64,000 nucleotides of DNA from NCBI RefSeq assembly GCF_022879595.1, contig NZ_CP084265.1:2666001-2730000 (forward strand), written 5' to 3'. Below, piece after piece: positions 1 through 9,700 of the stretch. The stretch comes from Caballeronia sp. Lep1P3 (GTDB lineage Bacteria; Pseudomonadota; Gammaproteobacteria; Burkholderiales; Burkholderiaceae). The notes below the pieces were generated by a model, which did not search any database, was not told the origin of the DNA, and saw only the letters and a program-made list of their open reading frames with translations. Position numbers and translations under genes: made by a program. Position 1 is the first letter of the stretch. Each line of letters begins with the position of its first letter.

Positions 1-945
1 CATGCGCGTCGGGCCGATCACGCCGAGCGTGCCGACGATCTTTCCATTCACTTCATACGGCGCGGTGACGACGCTCATCTCTTCTATCGGCACGAGATTC
101 GACTCGCCGCCGATGAAGATTTGCACGCCCTGCGCGTGGCTCGACACGTCCAGCAATTGCAGCAGGCTCGTCTTCTGGTCGAAGAGGTCGAAGAGCTTGC
201 GCAGCCGCGCCATGTCGGACGAAAGGTCCGCCACTTCCAGCAGATTGCGCTCGCCGGAAATGAGCACGGTCTCGCCCGGATCGGTTTCGGCGGTGCTCGC
301 GACGACGGCCGCCTGCATCAGCGTGGTCATGTCGCCGCGAATCTGGTCGATTTCCTCGCGCAGCCGGCGGCGCACTTCGTCGAAGGACAGGCCCGCGAAA
401 TGCGCGTTGATGTAATTGGAGGCTTCGGTGAGCTGCCCGGGCGTGTAGTCGCGCTGCGTCGCCATCATGCGGTTCTGGACGTCGCCCTCGGGCGTCACGA
501 TGATGAGCAGAATGCGCTTGTCCGACAGCCTCATGAACTCGATCTGCTTGAACATGTGGCTGCGCCGGGGCGTGAGGATCACACCCGCGAACGACGACAG
601 GCTCGACAGCACGCTCGCCGCCGCCGCGACAATCTTCTGCGGCTCCTGGCCCTGCAGCCGCGTCTTGACGGCGGTGGTCATCGCCTCGTCCTGCGGCGCC
701 TCGACGGTGAGCATCGTGTCGACGAAGAGCCGGTAGCCGCGCGGCGTGGGAATGCGCCCCGCCGACGTATGCGGACTGGCGACGAGGCCCAGGTCCTCGA
801 GGTCCGACATCACGTTGCGGATGGTGGCGGGACTGAGTTCGAGACCGGAGTGGCGTGATAACGTGCGCGAACCGACCGGCTGACCTTCGGCGATGTAGCG
901 CTCGATCAACGTTTTCAGGAGGGTTTGTGCACGAGGGTCTAGCAT
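1..945 (-). CDS. hrcA: heat-inducible transcription repressor HrcA (3' end outside window)
   Basis: The minus-strand reading frame runs open from the ATG at 945-943 to the left edge, so about 315 codons are visible of a protein usually near 340 residues. The N-terminus has the HrcA winged-helix region, with the segment [20 protein letters not shown] followed by [20 protein letters not shown], which I recognise as family signatures. HrcA represses groES-groEL and dnaK type heat-shock operons by binding CIRCE elements; no CIRCE repeat is visible here. The gene is divergent from nadK, an order familiar in Burkholderia. The start has no Shine-Dalgarno sequence, and a TAAAAT hexamer ends only 6 nt before the ATG. 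Confidence 0.93.
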   Translation of the reverse strand, partial: MLDPRAQTLLKTLIERYIAEGQPVGSRTLSRHSGLELSPATIRNVMSDLEDLGLVASPHTSAGRIPTPRGYRLFVDTMLTVEAPQDEAMTTAVKTRLQGQEPQKIVAAAASVLSSLSSFAGVILTPRRSHMFKQIEFMRLSDKRILLIIVTPEGDVQNRMMATQRDYTPGQLTEASNYINAHFAGLSFDEVRRRLREEIDQIRGDMTTLMQAAVVASTAETDPGETVLISGERNLLEVADLSSDMARLRKLFDLFDQKTSLLQLLDVSSHAQGVQIFIGGESNLVPIEEMSVVTAPYEVNGKIVGTLGVIGPTRM

Positions 946-951
946 GGGCAA

Positions 952-957
952 ATTTTA
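952..957 (-). promoter_or_regulatory. -10-like hexamer TAAAAT next to hrcA start
   Basis: Read on the minus strand, TAAAAT is followed by six bases and then the hrcA ATG. If it works as a -10 box, transcription would begin at or within a base of the start codon, giving a leaderless mRNA. I see no good -35 at 16-18 bp, so the promoter itself is unproven. Confidence 0.4.
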
Positions 958-1116
958 ACGCAACGTGTCAGGGCGCGGCCGCTCGTTCGAGCCGTTTCGG
1001 GGAGCCTCGCGCCGCTTGCCGATCGCGCGGACCGCTCGATGTCCGCTCCATTCTAGCGATAAACCAGACGCGGCTCGCCGCCCGCCGCAACCGTTCTTTT
1101 CGCATTCGACCTATGG

Positions 1117-1122
1117 TGTAAT
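1117..1122 (+). promoter_or_regulatory. -10-like hexamer TGTAAT next to nadK start
   Basis: TGTAAT ends 6 nt before the nadK ATG at 1129, and no Shine-Dalgarno sequence lies between. The spacing equals that at hrcA and ruvB. The -35 region is weak (TTCTTT near 1094). Confidence 0.4.
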
Positions 1123-1128
1123 GCCGGC

Positions 1129-2022
1129 ATGGAAATTGGCCAATTCAAGACCGTTGCCCTTGTCGGGCGAACCAACACGCCCGGTATCGAGGCGCCGCTA
1201 CGATCGCTCGCGGAGCACATTGCGAACCAGGGCTTCGACGTCGTGTTCGAAGCCGGCACCGCGAAAGACGTCGGCGTGACGGAATACCCGGCGTTGTCCA
1301 TCGCCGAGATCGGGGCGCGCGCGGATGTCGCCGTCGTGCTCGGCGGCGACGGCACCATGCTCGGCGTCGGCCGCCAGCTCGCGCCGTACAGGACGCCGCT
1401 CATCGGCGTGAACCACGGGCGGCTCGGCTTCATCACGGACATCCCGCTCAAGGAAATGCGCGAACGCGTGCCGCAGATGCTCGCGGGCCAGTTCGAACGC
1501 GAGGAGCGCACGCTGCTCGAAGCGCGCATCGTGCGCAACGACAAGCCGATCTACCACGCGCTCGCCTTCAACGATGTCGTCGTGAATCGCAGCGGCTTTT
1601 CCGGCATGGCGGAGCTGCGCGTCTCGGTGGACGGCCACTTCATGTACAACCAGCGCTCGGACGGGCTGATCGTCGCGACGCCGACCGGCTCCACCGCTTA
1701 CGCGCTGTCGTCCACAGGGCCGATTCTGCATCCGCAATTGCAGGGCTTCGTGCTCGTGCCGATTGCGCCGCATTCGCTCTCGAACCGTCCGATCGTTCTG
1801 CCCGACGATTCGAAAGTCACCATTCAGATCATCGGCGGGCGCGACGTGAACGTGAACTTCGACATGCAATCGTTCACCGCCGTCGAACTGAACGACGCGA
1901 TCGAGGTGCGGCGCTCGCGTCATACCGTGCCGGTGCTGCATCCGGTCGGCTACAGCACCTACGCCACGCTGCGCAAGAAACTGCACTGGAACGAGCATCC
2001 TTCGCAGGACTCGTCCGTCTGA
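1129..2022 (+). CDS. nadK: NAD kinase
   Basis: This 297-aa protein phosphorylates NAD to NADP with ATP or polyphosphate and supplies the cellular NADP pool. The glycine-rich motif LGGDGTMLG (GGDG at residues 72-75), the segment NDVVVNRSG and the signature [21 protein letters not shown] are the hallmark NadK motifs. The length fits the family (about 290-300 aa). The start at 1129 is the first ATG giving the normal [14 protein letters not shown]-terminus. It is divergent from hrcA and followed 35 bp later by recN, a conserved betaproteobacterial order. The start is probably leaderless, as described for the hexamer at 1117. Confidence 0.96.
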   Translation: MEIGQFKTVALVGRTNTPGIEAPLRSLAEHIANQGFDVVFEAGTAKDVGVTEYPALSIAEIGARADVAVVLGGDGTMLGVGRQLAPYRTPLIGVNHGRLGFITDIPLKEMRERVPQMLAGQFEREERTLLEARIVRNDKPIYHALAFNDVVVNRSGFSGMAELRVSVDGHFMYNQRSDGLIVATPTGSTAYALSSTGPILHPQLQGFVLVPIAPHSLSNRPIVLPDDSKVTIQIIGGRDVNVNFDMQSFTAVELNDAIEVRRSRHTVPVLHPVGYSTYATLRKKLHWNEHPSQDSSV

Positions 2023-2057
2023 CCCGCACAACCTAGCCGAACCCTTCCGAAGCGTCC

Positions 2058-3710
2058 ATGCTCCGTCATCTCTCCATTCGAGACTTCGTCATCGTCGCCG
2101 CGCTCGACATCGAATTCGATTCGGGCTTCACGGTCTTTTCGGGTGAAACCGGCGCGGGCAAGTCGATCCTAATCGACGCCCTCGCCCTCACGCTCGGCGC
2201 GCGCGCCGATGCGAGCGTCGTGCGCACCGGCGAGGCACGCGCGGACATCACCGCAGAGTTTTCCACGTATGCGCAGGTCGTCCGCTGGCTCGAAGATCAC
2301 GCGCTCTCGCAGGACGGCGACACGGTCATGCTGCGCCGCGTGATCGATTCGGGCGGACGCTCGCGCGCGTTCATCAACGGCACGCCGGCCACGCTCGCGC
2401 AGTTGCGCGAAGTGGGCGAAATGCTCGTCGATATTCACGGCCAGCATGCGCATCAGTTATTGATGCGGCCGGACGCCCAACGCGAACTCTTCGACACGCA
2501 CGCGGGCCTCGTCGATACGGCGAGCGCCGTCAATCGCGCATGGCGTGCGTGGCGCGAGGCGCAGCAGGCCGTCGAAGCCGCGCAGAGCCGCGACCGCGAA
2601 CTGCAGCTCGAACGCGAGCGGCTCGCGTGGCAATTGAGCGAATTCGACAAGCTCGCGCCGCAGCCGGGCGAATGGGAGGAAGTGAGCGCGGAGCATCATC
2701 GGCTCTCGCATTCGGCAAGTCTCATCGACGGCGTGCAAAGCGCGCTTGCCGCCCTTTCCGAATCCGACGACGCGATGATCTCCAAGCTCGGCGCGATCAT
2801 TTCGAAGGTGCGCGGCCTCGCGGATATGGACCCGGCGCTCGGGGACGTGCTCGCCTCGCTCGAACCCGCCGAAATTCAGCTGCAGGAAGCGTCATATTCG
2901 CTGTCGCATTACGCGCAGCGGCTCGAACTCGATCCCGATCGGCTCGCGCAAGTCGAAAGGCGCATGGATCAACTGCACTCGACCGCGCGCAAGTTCCGCC
3001 TTCAACCGGAATCGCTGCCGGAAGAACACGAGTTGCGCCGCCGTCAGCTTGCCGAACTCGACGCCGCCGCCGATCTCGACGCGCTCAACGCCGCCGCCGA
3101 CAAAGCGAAGAAGGCGTATCTGGCGCAAGCGCAGGTGCTTTCGAAGGCGCGCGCGAAGGCGGCGAAAGCGCTGTCGCAAGCCGTCACCGGAGGCATGCAG
3201 GAATTGTCGATGGCGGGCGGCAGCTTCGAAGTCGCGCTCGTGCCGCTCGAGGAAGGCGGCGCGAACGGGCTGGAGCAAATCGAGTTCAGGGTCGCCGGTC
3301 ACGCGGGTGTCGCGCTGCGTCCGCTCGCGAAAGTGGCTTCGGGCGGCGAACTGGCGCGCATCAGCTTGGCGCTCGCCGTGATCGCGAGCACCGCGAGCCC
3401 AACGCCCACGCTGATCTTCGACGAAGTGGACACCGGCATCGGCGGCGGCGTCGCGGAAGTGGTCGGGCGGCTGCTGCATCAACTCGGGCGCGACCGTCAG
3501 GTGTTGTGCGTCACGCATTTGCCGCAAGTGGCCGCGCGCGGCGACCGGCATTTTCAGGTGGCGAAGTCTTCCGACGATGCCGGCGGCACGGTCAGCACCG
3601 TCACGCCGCTCGACAAGTCGAAACGCATCGAGGAAGTCGCGCGCATGCTCGGCGGTCTGGAAATCACCGCGACCACGCGCAAACACGCGAAGGAAATGCT
3701 CGCCGCGTAG
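2058..3710 (+). CDS. recN: DNA repair protein RecN
   Basis: RecN is an SMC-like ATPase that acts in double-strand-break repair. The 550-aa product begins with MLRHLSIRDFVIV and has a Walker A motif (GETGAGKSILIDAL, about residues 29-42). A long charged helical middle follows, with the ABC signature region ASGGELARISLALAVI and the Walker B segment LIFDEVDTGIGGGVAEVVG near residue 450. The length matches the family (about 550 aa). It follows nadK closely and is likely cotranscribed with it. It converges on glnE with only 15 bp between the stop codons and no obvious terminator hairpin. Confidence 0.96.
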   Translation: MLRHLSIRDFVIVAALDIEFDSGFTVFSGETGAGKSILIDALALTLGARADASVVRTGEARADITAEFSTYAQVVRWLEDHALSQDGDTVMLRRVIDSGGRSRAFINGTPATLAQLREVGEMLVDIHGQHAHQLLMRPDAQRELFDTHAGLVDTASAVNRAWRAWREAQQAVEAAQSRDRELQLERERLAWQLSEFDKLAPQPGEWEEVSAEHHRLSHSASLIDGVQSALAALSESDDAMISKLGAIISKVRGLADMDPALGDVLASLEPAEIQLQEASYSLSHYAQRLELDPDRLAQVERRMDQLHSTARKFRLQPESLPEEHELRRRQLAELDAAADLDALNAAADKAKKAYLAQAQVLSKARAKAAKALSQAVTGGMQELSMAGGSFEVALVPLEEGGANGLEQIEFRVAGHAGVALRPLAKVASGGELARISLALAVIASTASPTPTLIFDEVDTGIGGGVAEVVGRLLHQLGRDRQVLCVTHLPQVAARGDRHFQVAKSSDDAGGTVSTVTPLDKSKRIEEVARMLGGLEITATTRKHAKEMLAA

Positions 3711-3725
3711 GCGTTGCGGCGCGGC

Positions 3726-6518
3726 TCACGCCTCGCCGCCGAATACGCGCCTCCACAGACCCGTCACCGCCTCGCGCTCGCGTCGCACGACAGCCGGCGC
3801 GACGCGCGCCTTCTCCATGCCGTCGAGCCGCAGCGTGTGCTGCAGCTTCCGGTAATGCCGGTAGGCCGCGCCGATTTCCTCGGCGCCGTCGCTGGAAATC
3901 AGCCCGCTTTGCGCCGCAATCTTCAGGAGCGTGATGTTCCCGGCATTGCGCAAGAACGCGCGATGCTCCCGCGCATGCAGCAACACCCAGTACTGCACGA
4001 TGAATTCGATATCGACCATGCCGCCGCGATCGTGCTTGAGATCGAAGAGTTCGGTGCGATTCGGGTGCCCCGCCGCCACGCGTTCGCGCATCGCGACGAT
4101 CTCGCGTGCAAGCGACGCCGCATCGCGCTCCATGACGAGCACGTCGGCGCGGATCGCTTCGAATTGCGCGCCGATGCCGGCATCGCCCGCGCTGAAACGC
4201 GCCCGCGAAAGCGCCTGATGCTCCCACACCCACGCGGTGTTCGCCGCGTCGCCCTCGCGCAGTTGATAGCGGCGAAACGAGTCGAGATTCGTCACGAGCA
4301 AGCCGGATTCGCCGTTCGGACGCAGCCGCAAGTCCACGTCGAAGAGCGTGCCCGCGCCCGTCGCCGTCGTGAGCCAGGTGATGAGGCGGCGCGCGAAGAG
4401 CGCGTAGATATCGGAGGCGGCGTCGTCCGGGTCGTCGTAAAGAAAGATGAGATCGAGGTCGGACGCATAGCCCAGTTCCTTGCCGCCCAGCTTCCCATAT
4501 GCGATGACCGAAAAGCGCGGCGTCTCGCGATGGCGCTTGGGGAACTGCTTCCACACGGTTTCGACCGTCACGTCGAGCACCGCGTCCGCGAGTTCTGACA
4601 GGCGGTCGCTGACATGCTCCACCGTCAGCCGCCCGGCGAGATCGATCAGCAGAATGCGGAACACTTCGGCCTGATGCGCGTGCCGCAGCAAGTCCATCTG
4701 ATGCTCGGCGTCCTCGGCGGCGGCAAGACGCGCGCGCAGGGAGCGCTTGAATTCCTGCCAGTCGAACGGGCTGGAAATGGCCTCTTCATCGAGCAATTCG
4801 TCGAGCAATTGCGGGTGGCGAATCAGATAGCCCGCCGCCCAGCGCGACCCCGAGAGCACCGACAGCACGCGGTCGAGCGCCGCCGGATATTCCGTGAGCA
4901 ACGCCAGATACGCGCCGCGCTTCGCCGTCGCTTCGAGCAGATCGAAAAGACGCGCGATGGTGTCGCCACGGCGCGCCGAGTCGATGGACTGCACCGCTTC
5001 GAGCGCCCGCTGCGCGACGATGTCGAAGCGCCCGCGGCTTCGCTCCGGCAAGCCGGCATAGCGCGACGAATTCCACACGGCGGTGAGCCGCGCGAGCACC
5101 GGCGACGGGTCCGCGAACCCAAGCTCCGAGAGGCGCGCGGCGAGTTCGTCCTGCGCGGAATCGTCGGCGAGCGCGCTGCTCCAGATCCACGACGCCGCCG
5201 AATCCTCCGCGACGCCGCAGCCGTTCTCGCCGCTCACCTTGTCGGCGAAGATCGCGTCGAACTGCTGCTCGACGAACTCGCGGTGCGCGTCGAGCGTCGC
5301 CATCAGCGCGGCGTAGTCCGCGAAGCCGAGCGACGACGCGAGCAGCGCGCGCTCGTCGTCCGCGACCGGCATCGCGTGCGTCTGCGCGTCGTTGCGATAT
5401 TGCAGGCGATGCTCCACCGTGCGCAGAAAGAGATAGGCGTCGGAGAGCGCATCGCGCACGGAAGGCGCGATCAATCCGTGCGACGCCGCGCAGTCGAGCA
5501 CGGCGAGCGTCGGCCGGATGCGAAACTGCGCCGCCTGCCCGCCGCGAATGAGCTGAAAAACCTGCGCGCTGAATTCGATCTCGCGGATGCCGCCGCGCCC
5601 GAGCTTGATGTCGTCGGCCTTGTCGGGGCGCATGGACGCGCGCCGCCGCGCTTCCTGCCGAATCTGCTGATGCAGCGCGCGAATCGCCGCGATCACGCCG
5701 TAGTCCAGATAGCGGCGATAAACGAACGGCGTCGCGATGGCGTCGAGCTGTTTCGCGAGCCGTTGCGCGCTGTCGATCTCGCGCTCGGAGACGAGCCGCG
5801 CCTTGATCCACGCGTAGCGTTCCCACTCGCGGCCCTGCACGTAGAAATATTCCTCGAGCATGCCGAGGCTGCACACGAGCGGCCCGGAGTCGCCGTTCGG
5901 ACGCAGCCGCATATCGACGCGAAACACGTAGCCGTCCTGCGTCATCTCGGCAAGCGCGCCGATCAGCCGCCGCCCGAGCCGTGTGAAGAATTCCTGCGTC
6001 GGCAGCGGCGAGCGCTTCCCGCCGATGGTCTCGCCATCGTCTTCGTAGACGAAGATCAGATCGATATCCGACGACGCATTCAGTTCCCGCCCGCCGAGCT
6101 TGCCCATGCCGACGACGCCGAGCGTCAGCCGCTCGCCGTTCGGCCCGCGCGGTTCGCCGAAGAGCGCTTCGAGGTCCGCTGTCAGCACGGCCAGCGCGCG
6201 TTGAATGGTGACTTCGGCGAGATCGGTCATGGCGCCGGTGACTTCCGCGACATCGGCCGCGCCGCGCAGATCGCGCTCCATCACCGTGCAGAAGACTTCC
6301 GTGCGCAGGCGCCGCAGCGCCGCTTTCAGCGCGGCTTCGTCGAGCGCATCACCTTGGCCGCAGCGCGCGCACAGCGCATCGAGACGCGCCTCGATCCATT
6401 CGCGCGTGACGCTTGCCTGCGCCCACTGCGCCACATTCGATTCCAGTTCGGGACGCGCCGCATACGCGCGGGCCGCATAGTTGGAGTAGCCGGAACTGCG
6501 CAGGATCACATCGGTCAT
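3726..6518 (-). CDS. glnE: bifunctional glutamine synthetase adenylyltransferase/adenylyl-removing enzyme
   Basis: GlnE adenylylates and deadenylylates glutamine synthetase in response to PII, adjusting nitrogen assimilation. The 930-aa protein carries two nucleotidyltransferase modules. The first includes GMGKLGGRELNASSDIDLIFVYEDD, split here as GMGKLGG and SSDIDLIFVY; the second has YGKLGGKELGYASDLDLIFLYDD in the C-terminal half. Each has the G-G and D-x-D catalytic pattern, and both are followed by D-[LM]-RLRPNG segments. The length agrees with the family (about 930-950 aa). The gene is divergent from yhdP, with about 200 bp of promoter space between them. Confidence 0.96.
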   Translation of the reverse strand: MTDVILRSSGYSNYAARAYAARPELESNVAQWAQASVTREWIEARLDALCARCGQGDALDEAALKAALRRLRTEVFCTVMERDLRGAADVAEVTGAMTDLAEVTIQRALAVLTADLEALFGEPRGPNGERLTLGVVGMGKLGGRELNASSDIDLIFVYEDDGETIGGKRSPLPTQEFFTRLGRRLIGALAEMTQDGYVFRVDMRLRPNGDSGPLVCSLGMLEEYFYVQGREWERYAWIKARLVSEREIDSAQRLAKQLDAIATPFVYRRYLDYGVIAAIRALHQQIRQEARRRASMRPDKADDIKLGRGGIREIEFSAQVFQLIRGGQAAQFRIRPTLAVLDCAASHGLIAPSVRDALSDAYLFLRTVEHRLQYRNDAQTHAMPVADDERALLASSLGFADYAALMATLDAHREFVEQQFDAIFADKVSGENGCGVAEDSAASWIWSSALADDSAQDELAARLSELGFADPSPVLARLTAVWNSSRYAGLPERSRGRFDIVAQRALEAVQSIDSARRGDTIARLFDLLEATAKRGAYLALLTEYPAALDRVLSVLSGSRWAAGYLIRHPQLLDELLDEEAISSPFDWQEFKRSLRARLAAAEDAEHQMDLLRHAHQAEVFRILLIDLAGRLTVEHVSDRLSELADAVLDVTVETVWKQFPKRHRETPRFSVIAYGKLGGKELGYASDLDLIFLYDDPDDAASDIYALFARRLITWLTTATGAGTLFDVDLRLRPNGESGLLVTNLDSFRRYQLREGDAANTAWVWEHQALSRARFSAGDAGIGAQFEAIRADVLVMERDAASLAREIVAMRERVAAGHPNRTELFDLKHDRGGMVDIEFIVQYWVLLHAREHRAFLRNAGNITLLKIAAQSGLISSDGAEEIGAAYRHYRKLQHTLRLDGMEKARVAPAVVRREREAVTGLWRRVFGGEA

Positions 6519-6721
6519 GAATGATTAGGCTCGCTCGTTGCTTCGGTCGTGTGTTTCTCTTTCGGGCATCCCGGACAGGCTTGGCTGCCTCCCGCGAAGG
6601 CTTGCGCGGCGCGGCTTTTGCGGCTTTCGCGCCTGCGCACGCCGGGCCGGTTCGCGCAATACCCTGTGTTACATTGAAGCGTCAAATTCGCAAAACTACC
6701 ATATCGCCGAACAGCCGCAGT

Positions 6722-9700
6722 ATGTCCGACAGCAGACGATCCGTCGACCCGACCGAAGTTGGACAAGCCCAGCCCAGCGGCAACGCCGAGCGCGTTCTGT
6801 CGCGCGTTCTCAAAATCGTCCTCGTGCTCGCCGCAGTGCTGTATTTCGCGGTGGCGTGCATCTATCTCGGCCTGCGTTATGCCGTGCTGCCGCAGATCGA
6901 TTCGTTCAGGCCGCGCATCGAAAGCGCGGTGTCGTCGAGGATGCATGCGCAGCTTCGCATCGGCCGGCTCTCCGCGCGATGGTCCGGCATGCAGCCGACC
7001 ATCGACATCGACAATCTTCGCATCGACGCCGCCGACGGCTCGCCGGGCCTCGCCGTGCCGCATGCGAGCGCGAGCGTCGCGTGGCGCTCGCTCGTCGCGC
7101 TCAAGCCGAAACTCGCGGACCTGAGCGTCGATGGCCCCGACGTGATCGTCGCGCGCAACGCCAAAGGCCAGGTGACGGTCGCGGGCGTGCCCGTGCCGAC
7201 GCATCGCACCGGCTCGAACGCATTCGCAACGTGGCTGCTCGGACAAGAACACATCGCGCTGCGCGACGGCACGCTGCGCTGGCGCGATGCTGAGCGCGCG
7301 GCGCCGGAAATCGCGTTCAAGCGGCTGCGGCTCGTGGTCGTGAACGACGGACTGCGTCATCGCCTGGCGCTCGATGCGCCCGCCGACGGCGACGTGCTGC
7401 ACGGTCCGCTCGACTTTCGCGCGGACTTCCGGCACGAGCCGTTCAGCGCGATGGGCGCGCCCGCGAACTGGACCGGCCGCCTGTATGTATCGACGGGACC
7501 GGTCGATCTGCCGACGCTCGCGCGCTACGTGAAGATGCCGTTCGCCATGTACGGCGGCCGCGTCGAGAACCGCATCTGGCTCGACTTCGCGCGCGGCCAG
7601 TTGCAGACCGCGAACGGCGATCTCTCGGGCGGCGACATCGCGCTGCGCGTGCGCGCGACGCAGCCGCGTCTCACGCTGCCCGTCGCCCGCTTCGCCTGGA
7701 CCGTCGACAAGAAAGACACCGCGTACACGCTCAATCTCTCCGACATCCGCGCCGAACTCGGCCAGCCCGCGCTGGACGACGGCACGCCGGTGGCGCGCCT
7801 GCTCGCCTCGAAGATGCTGACAGCCACGTTCCGCCCGCCATCGGTCAACAAAGGGCAGCTTTTTCGCGTGACCGGCGACCAGGTCGATCTCGGCATCCTC
7901 GCTGAATTCATGCGCGCACTGCCGGTGCCGCCGCGCGTCCTCAACGAACTCGTGCGCTTCAATCCGCGCGGGCAGATTGCGAATTACACGATCTACACCG
8001 AGCGCGCGCCGCCGCAAAACGAAGAAGAGGCGAAGCATCAGCGCGAAAAGGGCGACGCCAAGTTGCTGCATTACGCGTTCAAGGGCGATTTGCAGGGCAT
8101 CAGCGTGCAGGCGCAGGAGCCACCGCCCGGCCTCACGATCAACAATCATCCGCGCGCGGGCATTCCGGGCATCGAAAACCTGTGGGGCGCGATCGATGCG
8201 AACGAGTCGCAAGGCAGCATCGTCATCGATACGAAGAACGCGGCGGTGACGATTCCCGGCGCATTCGACGACCCGCGTCTCACGTTCGATTCGCTGCAAG
8301 GCCATGCGACGTGGACGGTCGCCGATGCCATCGCGCCGGGCGAGTTGCGCCGCGCATTCTCGATTCATCTCGATACGCTGCGCATCGCGAACGCCGATGC
8401 GCGAGGCGAAGTGACCGCCGCGTACTGGAATCAGGGCCACGGGCGCGGCAATCTCGATCTGAAGGCGAAGGTCGATTACCTGAACGCGACGCACCTCGTG
8501 CGTTATCTGCCGACGAGCCTCAACGAGCGCGTGCGCGTCTATCTCGGCCACGCGCTGCAGGCGGGCGTCGCGCGCAGCGCCACGCTCGAAGTCCACGGCG
8601 ATCTCACGCGCTTTCCCTACGCGAAGTTTCCCGATGCGGGCGTGTTCCGCATCGAAGCGCCGTTCACCGGCGGCAAGTTCGATCCGACGCCCTTTCCGCC
8701 GCGCAAGATGGCTAACGGCCTGCCGAATTTCTGGCCGGCGTTCGAGGGCATCGACGGCACCTTCACGCTCGCGCAGAACAAGCTCGGCTTCGACATCCAT
8801 CGCGGACATTACAAGGGCGTCGCGGTGTCGAGCGTGACCGGGCGCATCGACGATACGGGCAATCGCGAATCGAAGCTATGGATCGACGGCCACGCGCGCG
8901 GGCCGCTCGCCGACATGCTGCAATACGTGGACGACAGCTCGCTCGGCCTCATGGCCAAGCACGCGACGCGCAAGCTGGCGGCCAAAGGCCAAGCGTCGCT
9001 CGCGCTTACGCTCGGCATTCCGCGCTATCGCCCGCCGCCGCCCAGCCCGCCGCTGCGCACCGACTACAAAGGCTCGCTCACGTTCGCGGACAACGAAGTC
9101 GCGTATGCGAGTCTGCCGCCGCTCACGCATCTGCGCGGACGAGCGGACTTCGCCGCGAAGAACGTCCAGCTCGATCAACTGAGCGCGCAACTGCTCGGCG
9201 GCGACGTGCGCGCGACAGGCGGCGTGCGGCCCGACGGCAGCTATGCATTCGACGTGAACGGGCGCATCGGCGCGGATGCCGCCGAGCGCTTCGACGGACG
9301 CATCGCGCCGCAGGTCGCGCGGTTCATGAAGCGCATCGACGGCGCGGCGCCTTATGAACTGCATGTTCGCGGCGCGAAGAACGCGCTGCCGGACGTGCAG
9401 GCGAGCGCCGATTTGACCGGCGTGAGCATCGGTCTGCCCGCGCCGTTCGGCAAGACGAAAGGCGCGCCGATGCCGTTCACGCTGAGTTTCCAGCCCGCGC
9501 CCGGCGGACCGTCCGATCTGCACGATGCGCGGCTCACGCTCGGCCCACTTCGGGCGCATTACGTGTTGCAGCAGATTGGCCGCGCGCAGGTCAAGGTTGA
9601 TCCGCAAAACGCGAACGAGCCGGTGAACATGCGCGCGGCGCTCGAGCCTGTGCGCGGCGCGATTTCGGTGAACGCGCCTGACGAGTTGCCGGCGCGGGGC

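Noticed and set aside
6515..8809. Long minus-strand open frame (764 codons) opposite yhdP
   Set aside because: It is arginine-rich and compositionally a mirror of the GC3-biased yhdP gene, has no family motif or ribosome site, and overlaps a clear gene.
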